In this document: positions 1-5,696 of the stretch, in pieces
Numbering within the stretch: the first letter of the stretch is position 1
Layout of the letters: each line of letters starts with the position of its first letter
DNA from: Deltaproteobacteria bacterium
Lineage (GTDB): Bacteria; Desulfobacterota; B13-G15
Length of the DNA: 5,949 nucleotides
Assembly (NCBI GenBank): GCA_003646705.1
Contig: QMLK01000075.1
Location: forward strand, 1 to 5,949
Direction: 5' to 3'
Notes under the pieces: model-generated
Databases searched by the model: none
What the model was told of the DNA's origin: nothing
What the model saw: only the letters and a program-made list of their open reading frames with translations
Position numbers and translations under genes: made by a program

Positions 1-39
1 GCCCTCAAAGGGGCAATAAATCCTTAGGAGGAGGGAGGG
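1..39 (+). promoter_or_regulatory. Leader with strong ribosome binding site for the first radical SAM gene
   Basis: AGGAGG at 26-31 lies 8 bases before the ATG at 40 and continues as purine-rich GAGGGAGGG, a very strong Shine-Dalgarno region that supports the ATG at 40. A short imperfect inverted repeat (GCCCT-CAAA-GGGGC, positions 1-14) precedes it. It has no T-tract after it, so I do not call it a terminator. Any promoter, or the end of an upstream gene, lies outside the window. Confidence 0.7.
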
Positions 40-1467
40 ATGGAGGTCCTTGAGAGGGTGAAGGATTATGCTTCGAGGAAGGTGATCGAGCAGATCATAG
101 CCCTCTTGCGGAGGGTGGACGATCACCGCATCCTCCAGATGCTTTCCTTGGCCAAAAGGCTCACAAACGACCAAGAGGTCAAGGGCGCCATCGACAGGGT
201 CAGGGAGTTCATCAAGACGGATCACCCCGCCAAACAGCTCTTCTATCGTATCATCAACTATCTTCCCTACGAGAACTCGGTCAAGATCTTCTGGACCCTC
301 TTCAACAACGCTTGGTTCGTGGGCGGGAAGAAGAGGGACGCCTTCGAGGAGGAACACGGCTACCGCCCGCCCTTCGTCCTCATCCTCAGTCCCACCATGC
401 GTTGCAATCTACGCTGCAAGGGCTGCTACACCCTCGGATACGGTCGGAAGTACGAGCTGGAGTACGAAGTGGTGGACAGGATCCTGCGAGAGTGCGAGGA
501 TTTGGGGATCTACTTCGTCACCGTCCTGGGCGGGGAACCCCTCATGTATCCCCATCTTTTTCGCATGATCGAGGAGCACCCCGACATCTTCTTCCAGGTA
601 TACACCAACGGCACCCTCGTCACCAAGGAGACCGCTAAGAGGTTCAACGAGCTGGGCAACGTCCTTGTGGTCATCAGCATCGAGGGCGAGGAGGAGGAAA
701 CCGACAGTTGGCGCGGCAAAGGCGTCTACAGGAGGATCATGAACGCCTTCGACCACTTGAGGGAGGCGGAGGTCTTGATCGGCACCTCCTCGACGGTGAC
801 CCGGCAGAATGTGGAAAGGGTCTCCTCCTACGAATTTGTGGATAGGATGATCGAGCTCGGCTCCTTCGTCCTGAACTACTTCCTCTACATACCCGTGAAC
901 GGCATGGCGGACTTCTCCCTCATGGTCACCCCGGAACAGAGGGATCTCCTGCGGAGGAGGGTCATCGCCATAAGGAACACCCGCCCCGTCTTCGTCATGG
1001 ACTTCTGGAACGACGGACCCTATGTAGAGGGCTGCATCGCTGCAGGTAGACGTTACTTCCACATCAACGCCAAGGGCGACATCGAACCTTGTGTCTACAC
1101 CCACATCGCTGTGGACAACATCCACAACACCACCATCGCCCAGGCCCTCAACAGCCGCCTCTTCCGGGCCATCAGGGCGAGACAACCCCACAACCCCAAC
1201 CACCTACGTCCTTGTATGATCATCGACAACCCCCACATCCTCAGGGAGATCATCGCCGAGACCAAACCCTACTTCACCCACCCCGGCGCAGAGGAGATCT
1301 ACACGGAGAAGAAGGAGTTGATGGACGAGTACGCCGCCCGCTGGGGAGAACTGGCCGAGAGGATCTGGAGGGAGGAATACAGGGACGGCAAGAGGGTGGT
1401 GGAGTACTGGCCCGAAGAGGAAGGGGCGAAGGTGGCTTTTTGCGGCAGCATCGGCAGCGCTGAATGA
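40..1467 (+). CDS. Radical SAM protein with SPASM/twitch-like C-terminal region, function unknown
   Basis: A 475-residue radical SAM enzyme, probably cytosolic. The [4Fe-4S]/SAM motif CxxxCxxC is Cys122, Cys126 and Cys129 (CNLRCKGC), and a GGEP motif at 164-167 is the usual SAM-contacting loop of the TIM-barrel core. Residues 1-110 form a charged, helix-rich region that I do not recognise. In the C-terminal third, Cys332 (GCIAAG), Cys351 (IEPC after a G at 346) and Cys392 (RPC) are laid out like a SPASM or twitch auxiliary-cluster domain, as in enzymes that modify peptides or other large substrates. The tail from about 410 is again charged and helical. The start is set by a strong ribosome binding site. 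The stop overlaps the start of the next radical SAM gene (ATGA), so the two are probably co-translated. Family membership is clear. The substrate is not: no precursor peptide or other substrate gene is visible, and only 39 bases lie upstream. Confidence 0.9.
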   Translation: MEVLERVKDYASRKVIEQIIALLRRVDDHRILQMLSLAKRLTNDQEVKGAIDRVREFIKTDHPAKQLFYRIINYLPYENSVKIFWTLFNNAWFVGGKKRDAFEEEHGYRPPFVLILSPTMRCNLRCKGCYTLGYGRKYELEYEVVDRILRECEDLGIYFVTVLGGEPLMYPHLFRMIEEHPDIFFQVYTNGTLVTKETAKRFNELGNVLVVISIEGEEEETDSWRGKGVYRRIMNAFDHLREAEVLIGTSSTVTRQNVERVSSYEFVDRMIELGSFVLNYFLYIPVNGMADFSLMVTPEQRDLLRRRVIAIRNTRPVFVMDFWNDGPYVEGCIAAGRRYFHINAKGDIEPCVYTHIAVDNIHNTTIAQALNSRLFRAIRARQPHNPNHLRPCMIIDNPHILREIIAETKPYFTHPGAEEIYTEKKELMDEYAARWGELAERIWREEYRDGKRVVEYWPEEEGAKVAFCGSIGSAE

Positions 1468-2942
1468 GGGTCCTGCTCCTTCAGCCCCGCAGCAAGGCCC
1501 TGGGCTTTGGGGAGATGATCAGGGCGGAGCCCTTGGGCCTGGAGATGGTGGCGGGGGGGCTTGAGCCTCGGCATGAGGTCCTCCTCTGCGATCTGCGGGT
1601 TCAAGGTGAGGGGGAGCTTCGGAGGGCCCTCCGCGATTTCAACCCCCATGTATGCGGGATAAGCTGCTCGTGGAGCGTCGACCACTCCGCCACCCTGGAG
1701 TTGGCCCGTGCTATCAAGGCCCTTCGAGCCGCCACCTTCATAGCGGTAGGGGGGGTTCATGCCACCCTGTCCCCTGAGGGCTTTCCACCGCCGGTAGATG
1801 CGGTGGTCATAGGCGAAGGGGAGGATACCTTTGCGGAACTGGTGGAGGCCCTGGAAGGACGAAGGCCTTTGGAGGAGATCCCGGGCTTGGCCCTCAACGA
1901 TGGAGGGGGACGGCACTTGACCCATCCCCGGCCCCTGCTCGAGGATCTGGATTCCCTGCCCTTCCCCAAAAGGCTCAGGTTCAAGAGGGGGGCCGGCTAC
2001 TACATGGGCTTCCAACGCCCTCTGGCCCTGGTGGAGACCTCCAGGGGATGCCCTTATCGCTGTTCCTTCTGCGCCGTATGGCAGTTCTACAGGGGGAGCT
2101 ATAGGGCCAAGAGCCCTGAACGGGTGGTGGAGGAACTGGAGAGGATAGAGGACCCCTTCGTGCTCTTCGTGGACGACAACTTCTTAGCCGATCCCCAAAG
2201 GGCCGAAGAGATCGCCCTGTTGATAAGGAAAAGGGGGATCAGGAAGCGCTACACCTTCCAGGCCAGGAGCGACTCCATCGTGAGGTACCCCGAGCTTCTG
2301 CGACTCTGGAGGGAGGTGGGCCTTAAGGGGGTCTTCATAGGCTTTGAGGGGGTCACCGACGAAGACTTAAGGGCCTTGAGGAAGGGGAGTTCAGTGACCG
2401 ACAACGACAGGGCCCTCTTCTTCCTCAAGGGGCTCGATATAGATGTCTGGGCTTCCTTCATCGTGGAGCCGGACTTCACGAGGGAGGACTTTCGCCGACT
2501 GAAGGAGTACGTAAGGTCCCGTGGCGTCAAGACCCCCAGTTTCTCCGTCCTGACCCCCCTTCCGGGGACGAAGCTTTACGAAGAACGCAAGGGGGAACTG
2601 ACCACCTCCGACTACGACCTCTTCGATATAGCCCATGCGGTGTTGCCGACCAGACTTCCCCTCGGACAGTTTTACGAGGAATTCTGCGGCCTTTACAGGG
2701 CGGCCTACTCCAGCTGGGAGCTCATCATGGAGGGGATTGGGGCGTGGATAAAGGGATTCCCTCTGCTGGACCTGCTCAAGATGCTACGGTCTGCCAAGAG
2801 GCTATCGGACCCAGCCTATTATTTGGAGGGCCATCGAAGGAACCACCCCTCCTTTGGAGGGACGGTAGCCCCTCAGAGACCGGGGGAATCCTTCACTTGG
2901 CCTCAAGGACGATCCGCTCCTCGGCCAGGTCGAGCCTCTTGA
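1464..2942 (+). CDS. Cobalamin-binding radical SAM protein, HpnR-like
   Basis: A 492-residue class B (cobalamin-dependent) radical SAM protein. Residues 1-140 form a B12-binding Rossmann-type domain (IAVGGVHATL at 93-102, VIGEGEDTF at 115-123). The His of the DxHxxG cobalamin motif is Arg45 here (DLRVQG at 43-48), which suggests His-off cobalamin binding. The radical SAM core starts at about 185, with cluster ligands Cys196, Cys200 and Cys203 (GCPYRCSFC). Several stretches resemble the hopanoid C-3 methylase HpnR as I recall it: EPLGLE near the N-terminus, FYRGSYR after the cluster, and DYDLFDIAHAVLPTRLPL at 383-400. A methyltransferase role on an unactivated carbon is therefore likely. Hopanoid is only one possible substrate, because no hopanoid gene is in view. 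The ATG lies inside the previous stop and has no good ribosome binding site, which fits translational coupling. The last 16 residues are encoded antisense to the end of cooT and look like an acquired low-complexity tail. Confidence 0.85.
   Translation: MRVLLLQPRSKALGFGEMIRAEPLGLEMVAGGLEPRHEVLLCDLRVQGEGELRRALRDFNPHVCGISCSWSVDHSATLELARAIKALRAATFIAVGGVHATLSPEGFPPPVDAVVIGEGEDTFAELVEALEGRRPLEEIPGLALNDGGGRHLTHPRPLLEDLDSLPFPKRLRFKRGAGYYMGFQRPLALVETSRGCPYRCSFCAVWQFYRGSYRAKSPERVVEELERIEDPFVLFVDDNFLADPQRAEEIALLIRKRGIRKRYTFQARSDSIVRYPELLRLWREVGLKGVFIGFEGVTDEDLRALRKGSSVTDNDRALFFLKGLDIDVWASFIVEPDFTREDFRRLKEYVRSRGVKTPSFSVLTPLPGTKLYEERKGELTTSDYDLFDIAHAVLPTRLPLGQFYEEFCGLYRAAYSSWELIMEGIGAWIKGFPLLDLLKMLRSAKRLSDPAYYLEGHRRNHPSFGGTVAPQRPGESFTWPQGRSAPRPGRAS
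2847..2861. other. Perfect GC-rich hairpin near the convergent gene ends
   Basis: CCCTCC-TTT-GGAGGG is a perfect 6-bp stem with a 3-base loop. It lies about 30 bases beyond the cooT stop on the minus strand and inside the 3' end of the radical SAM gene. No T-tract follows on either strand, so it is at best a weak or factor-assisted terminator or an RNA 3'-end stabiliser. A second, weaker CCCC/GGGG pairing (2869-2872 with 2882-2885) lies between it and the cooT stop. Confidence 0.3.
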
Positions 2943-3081
2943 AGGTGGCCCTCACCGTCTTCTGCTCCCCGAAGATGTTGACCATGTAGATCTTTCCGTC
3001 CTCGGGGCGAAGGATGTAAACGGCCTCAAGGAGCAGCTCCTCCCTCCCGTCTCGCTCCAAATATACGTTGGCCTCACACAT
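2893..3081 (-). CDS. cooT: CooT-like nickel-binding protein
   Basis: A 62-residue protein that starts MCEANVYLE and continues with a beta-rich core containing MVNIFGEQKTV and ending RIVLEAK. This is the size and layout of the CooT family. Known CooT is a small dimeric protein that binds Ni(II) through the Cys directly after the start Met and helps mature carbon monoxide dehydrogenase; Cys2 is present here. The start is well supported: GGGAGGT (3087-3093 on the minus strand) lies 5 bases before the ATG. It overlaps the end of the DUF3842 gene by 8 bases and is the last gene of the minus-strand operon. Its 3' end overlaps the convergent radical SAM gene by 50 bases. No CODH gene is in the window, so a role in CODH maturation is inferred from the family; delivery of nickel to another enzyme is possible. 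Confidence 0.82.
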   Translation of the reverse strand: MCEANVYLERDGREELLLEAVYILRPEDGKIYMVNIFGEQKTVRATFKRLDLAEERIVLEAK

Positions 3082-3502
3082 CCAAGACCTCCCGGAGGAC
3101 CCTTTCCACCAGCTCCTCGACGTAATGGGGAAGGGGTTCCTTCTTCACCCCCAACACCCTCACCCGCTCCTGGGTGAGGGGCAGCAGGATCTTTAGAGCT
3201 CGGCTTGAGGCGATGGCCTCGGCCATCTTCGGGGTGAGCTCCCCCATCATGGCGTTGGCCATGACGATGCCCAGGGGGCCGACGATGACGTCTGCGTCCT
3301 TGACGGTCCAGCAGATGGCGTTCTCCCCGCTTGCCCCCCTGTTGGCCCTGGCCTTCATCATGGCCGCTGTCGCTGCGGCGTTGGTCCCCAAGGCCACCAC
3401 CTCCACGCGCTCCTCGAAGATCTCCTTTATTCTCTTGACGATGAGGCTGCCGATGCCTCCGCCCTGGCCGTCGATCACACAGATCCTCGGCTTCCCCTTC
3501 AA
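3074..3502 (-). CDS. DUF3842 family protein (unknown function)
   Basis: A 142-residue protein that matches the DUF3842 family in length and motifs. It opens with a beta strand and glycine-rich loop ICVIDGQGGGIG (7-18) reminiscent of a nucleotide-binding Rossmann turn. Then come VALGTNAAATAAM (36-48), GASGENAI (56-63), VGPLGIVMANAMMGELTP (74-91) and a strand KILLPL (104-109). There is no signal peptide or membrane segment, so it is cytosolic. The start is TTG, the only plausible one because the next Met codons fall inside conserved sequence. It is supported by GGAGGAGAGGT at 3505-3515, whose GGAGG core is 8 bases from the TTG. The TTG overlaps the stop of the methyltransferase gene (TTGA), and the 3' end overlaps cooT by 8 bases. 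I recall DUF3842 genes next to cooT in other anaerobes, which would suggest a shared role in metal-cofactor handling. That link is inference. Confidence 0.85.
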   Translation of the reverse strand: MKGKPRICVIDGQGGGIGSLIVKRIKEIFEERVEVVALGTNAAATAAMMKARANRGASGENAICWTVKDADVIVGPLGIVMANAMMGELTPKMAEAIASSRALKILLPLTQERVRVLGVKKEPLPHYVEELVERVLREVLDV

Positions 3503-4224
3503 GGACCTCTCCTCCGTTCGATCTCACCCGTCATGGGGACGAAGACCACACCGGTGATGGGCCTCTGCTCAAACCCCTCCCCCTTCTTGGTGATCAGCAC
3601 CAAGGATTGGAAGAAGGGGTCCTCTCCCAGAGGCAGGACCATCCGTCCACCGTCTTTGAGCTGCTCCAAGGGCCTCTCCGGCACCCTCGGGGCGGCGCAT
3701 GTAAGGATAACGGCGTCGAAGGGCGCCGCTTCAGGCCAACCGAAGAAGCCGTCCCCGGAGCGGACGTGCACGTTCTCGTAACCCAACCGCTCGAGCAGCT
3801 CCCTCGCCCGTGCGGCAAGGGAGGGCACGATCTCCACGGTGTAGACCTCCCGGGCCAACTCCGCCAGTACGGCGGCTTGGTACCCGGAGCCTGTGCCTAT
3901 CTCCAGCACCCGCTCCCGTCCGGTCAGCCCAAGGGATTCGGTCATCAGGGCAACGATGTAGGGCTGGGAGATGGTCTGCCCCTCTCCTATGGGGAGGGGC
4001 CTGTCCTCATAGGCGGCGTCCCGGTACTCCGGGGGGACGAAGAGGTGTCGAGGGACCCTCCGCATGGCCTTGAGGACCCTCCGGTCCTTTATGCCCCTGG
4101 CCTCGATCTGATACCTCACCATCGCCTCCCTTTCGGCTTCATATCCCTCGTCCTCGGCCTCCAGCCCCATGGTCAAGGCGACCACCAGAAGACCCAAGGC
4201 CTTAAGGGCTAACCCCCCTTCCAT
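3499..4224 (-). CDS. pcm: Protein-L-isoaspartate O-methyltransferase, with N-terminal hydrophobic extension
   Basis: A 241-residue protein-L-isoaspartate(D-aspartate) O-methyltransferase. It methylates the abnormal carboxyl of isoaspartyl residues with SAM, which starts their repair. Diagnostic pieces in order: MVRYQIEARGIKD (35-47), VPRHLFVP (57-64), the substrate-side motif GEGQTISQPY (80-89) with the conserved Ser86, SAM motif I VLEIGTGSGYQ (106-116), the acidic strand-2 end VYTVE (127-131), GDGFFGW (157-163), PFDAVILT (168-175) and GGRMVLPLG (192-200). Compared with E. coli Pcm it carries about 30 extra N-terminal residues, including a hydrophobic stretch LALKALGLLVVALTMG that could be an uncleaved anchor or a weak signal peptide. 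AGGGAG sits 10 bases before the chosen ATG. An internal start at Met35 would give the standard cytosolic form. The gene overlaps the ttcA-like gene by 23 bases and the DUF3842 gene by 4. Confidence 0.93.
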   Translation of the reverse strand: MEGGLALKALGLLVVALTMGLEAEDEGYEAEREAMVRYQIEARGIKDRRVLKAMRRVPRHLFVPPEYRDAAYEDRPLPIGEGQTISQPYIVALMTESLGLTGRERVLEIGTGSGYQAAVLAELAREVYTVEIVPSLAARARELLERLGYENVHVRSGDGFFGWPEAAPFDAVILTCAAPRVPERPLEQLKDGGRMVLPLGEDPFFQSLVLITKKGEGFEQRPITGVVFVPMTGEIERRRGP

Positions 4225-4948
4225 CGAGCAAGTACTCCCTCTTGACGTTTCCCAGGGCGTGGAAGATATTCCCCTTGACCCTCCGATCCATCTTGTACAA
4301 CCTCTCGAGAAGGGCCTTTACCTCCGCCCTTTTGGTCCTGCCCCGAGTGGGACATCCTTCGTCCATGACCGGCAGGCGGTGTTGCCGTGCAAAGGCCTCC
4401 ACCTTCTCCTCGTCCACCAAGGCCAAAGGCCTGATGATGGTGATCCTGCCGCCGAAGAGCTCCTGTCTCGGGACCATGGTGCTTATCTCTCCGGAATAGA
4501 GGACGTTCATGAAGAAGGTGACGATGAGGTCGTCCTTGGTATGCCCGAGGGCCAACTTGTTGCAACCGAGCTCTGCAGCCGTCTGAAAGAGGACCTTGCG
4601 CCTCATCCGCGAGCAGAGGAAACACGGCACCTCGAGGTTGTCGGGGCGGTGAACCCGGGGGCCTATCTCCGTAGTCTTCAGCACCCATTCACAGCCCAAG
4701 CCCTCCACGAACTCCCTCAGGCGCTCAAGATCCAGCCCTCCGAAGCCGAGGTCGACGGTGACGGCCTTCAGCTCGTAATCCACGGGGACGACCTTCAGGC
4801 GTTCGGCCAGCACCTTGAGCAACACCAGGCTGTCCTTGCCCCCGGACAGCCCCACAAGTACGCGGTCCCCCTCTTCGATAAGGCGGTATTCCCAGATGGC
4901 CCTTCCTACCAATCGCCTCACACGTTTGTCGAGATAGCTCCCCACCAT
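4202..4948 (-). CDS. TtcA-like tRNA thiolation ATPase (PP-loop family)
   Basis: A 248-residue N-type ATP pyrophosphatase of the TtcA/TtuA family, which adenylates a tRNA base and replaces its oxygen with sulfur. Seen here: RRLVGRAIWEYRLIEEGDRV leading into the PP-loop VGLSGGKDSLVLL (32-44, SGGKDS at 35-40); CFLC (Cys109, Cys112); GHTKDD (135-140), the family's second nucleotide-side motif; IIRPLALV (171-178); and a single later Cys199 in DEGCPT. The CxxC plus a distant Cys is the ligand set for the [4Fe-4S] cluster in TtcA. The protein is shorter than E. coli TtcA (about 310 residues) and lacks the N-terminal zinc-finger CxxC pairs of TtuA, so it is TtcA-like. Whether it makes 2-thiocytidine or another thio-base cannot be read from sequence. 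GGGGGAGGG directly precedes the ATG. The start lies inside the glycosylase gene (31-base overlap) and the stop inside pcm. Confidence 0.88.
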   Translation of the reverse strand: MVGSYLDKRVRRLVGRAIWEYRLIEEGDRVLVGLSGGKDSLVLLKVLAERLKVVPVDYELKAVTVDLGFGGLDLERLREFVEGLGCEWVLKTTEIGPRVHRPDNLEVPCFLCSRMRRKVLFQTAAELGCNKLALGHTKDDLIVTFFMNVLYSGEISTMVPRQELFGGRITIIRPLALVDEEKVEAFARQHRLPVMDEGCPTRGRTKRAEVKALLERLYKMDRRVKGNIFHALGNVKREYLLDGRGVSP

Positions 4949-5625
4949 CCCTCCCCCTCGGGGGATAACCCCTCAAGGGGACACCCCTCACATCGCGCCT
5001 TGGGACGACAGAAGGTCTTACCGAGCCTCACCAACAGGGCGTGATATTCCTTGAAGAGCTCCGGGTCCCGGGGCAACCGTTCCATGAAGAACCTCTGAAC
5101 CTCATCGTAAGGGGCGCCGTCCTGAAGCAGGCGGTGGCGCCCCAAGACCCTCCTGGTGTAAGCGTCCACCACAAAGATGGGCTTTTCACAGGCGTAAAGC
5201 AAGATGCTATCGGCCGTCTCAGGACCTATCCCCTCAAGCTTCATGAGCTCTTGCCTCAACCCCTCCAGGGGCTGGGATCTCATCTCCTCCACCTCGCCCT
5301 CGAACCTCTCCACGAAGAACCGCACGAAGCCCTTGAGCCGTTTGGCCTTCACCCTGAAGTAACCGGTAGGTCTTATCAATTCGGCCAGCTCCCCCTCTTC
5401 CATCTGGAGGATCGCTCGCGGATCGAGGACCCCCGCCCTCTTCAGATTATCGATGGCCCGCTCCACATTCCTCCAGGCCGTGTTTTGGGTCAAGATAGCC
5501 CCTACCATCACCTCAAAGGGACTTTCAGCCGGCCACCACCCCTGAGGACCGAAACGATCGAGCAGGACATGGTAGATCCGAAGGAGCTCCCCTGCAGAGG
5601 TCATGGCCCTCAAAGAACCTATCAT
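4918..5625 (-). CDS. Endonuclease III-type HhH-GPD DNA glycosylase (MagIII-like, COG2231 type)
   Basis: A base-excision repair enzyme of the HhH-GPD superfamily, 235 residues from the chosen start. FGPQGWWPA (25-33) and VGAILTQNTAWRNVE (41-55) are typical of the COG2231 group, to which I recall Helicobacter MagIII 3-methyladenine glycosylase belongs. The helix-hairpin-helix is LEGIGPETADSILLYA (130-145), and the catalytic Asp is Asp154 in VVDAYTRR. The residue that matches the Nth catalytic Lys is Glu136, which argues for a monofunctional glycosylase rather than a lyase. An iron-sulfur loop is suggested by Cys206, Cys212 and Cys215 (CRPKARCEGC), but a fourth Cys is missing. The ATG at 5625 is preferred because AAGGA lies 8 bases upstream and this leaves room for a promoter. 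The frame stays open to a GTG at 5691, six bases from the divergent regulator's ATG, and an ATG at 5604 is also possible. It is the first gene of the five-gene minus-strand operon. Confidence 0.88.
   Translation of the reverse strand: MIGSLRAMTSAGELLRIYHVLLDRFGPQGWWPAESPFEVMVGAILTQNTAWRNVERAIDNLKRAGVLDPRAILQMEEGELAELIRPTGYFRVKAKRLKGFVRFFVERFEGEVEEMRSQPLEGLRQELMKLEGIGPETADSILLYACEKPIFVVDAYTRRVLGRHRLLQDGAPYDEVQRFFMERLPRDPELFKEYHALLVRLGKTFCRPKARCEGCPLEGLSPEGEGWWGAISTNV
4949..4987 (-). promoter_or_regulatory. Alternating G/C tracts over the ttcA-like ribosome binding site
   Basis: Read on the minus strand, the sequence before the ATG at 4948 runs G4-TGT-C4-TTGA-G4-TTAT-C5-GA-G5-A-G3-ATG. Neighbouring tracts can pair in mutually exclusive ways (C4/G4 with a TTGA loop, G4/C5 with a TTAT loop, C5/G5 over the ribosome binding site), so the mRNA could expose or hide the site. 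The segment also encodes residues 214-226 of the upstream glycosylase. A regulatory role is inference. Confidence 0.35.
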
Positions 5626-5696
5626 AGATCGAATCCTTTTTCCAAGGAAGCCAAAGGCCTTGATGGGGGCAGGCCTGCGTGATATTTTCACACACG
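5626..5696. promoter_or_regulatory. Divergent intergenic region with candidate operator palindromes and promoter
   Basis: This 71-base gap separates the minus-strand operon from the plus-strand LysR gene. It holds two AGGCCT-core palindromes, AAGGCCTT (5654-5661) and CAGGCCTG (5670-5677), with centres 16 bases apart, and an inverted repeat GTGA-N5-TCAC (5679-5691). A possible plus-strand promoter is TTGATG (5660-5665), a 17-base spacer, then TATTTT (5683-5688), which overlaps the GTGA/TCAC repeat. LysR-type regulators commonly bind the gap between themselves and a divergent target and repress their own gene, so autoregulation is plausible. No convincing minus-strand promoter was found. Confidence 0.4.

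Noticed and set aside
1..14. Small hairpin GCCCT-CAAA-GGGGC at the left edge
   Set aside because: The stem has only four Watson-Crick pairs plus one G-U and no T-tract follows, so it does not support a terminator.
409..1203. 264-codon open frame antisense to the first radical SAM gene
   Set aside because: It lies opposite the conserved CxxxCxxC and GGEP motifs, has no recognisable domain or ribosome binding site, and is a by-product of GC-rich codon use.
1299..2015. 238-codon minus-strand open frame spanning the junction of the two radical SAM genes
   Set aside because: It crosses two well-supported genes and their coupled stop/start, and has no motif or ribosome binding site.
3088..3098. 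CCTCCCGGAGG palindrome over the cooT ribosome binding site
   Set aside because: The stem would leave a loop of one to three bases; it is more simply explained by the Shine-Dalgarno sequence and DUF3842 coding.
3607..4212. 201-codon plus-strand open frame opposite pcm
   Set aside because: The opposite strand encodes the full set of PCMT motifs; this frame is a shadow.
4169..5044. 291-codon plus-strand open frame, longer than the genes it overlaps
   Set aside because: The minus strand here carries clear SGGKDS, CFLC and HhH-GPD motifs; the plus-strand translation is low-complexity and matches no family I know.
5626..5691. Longer glycosylase start at GTG 5691
   Set aside because: It would place the start 6 bases from the divergent LysR ATG with no room for promoters, lacks a ribosome binding site, and adds residues before the usual family N-terminus.
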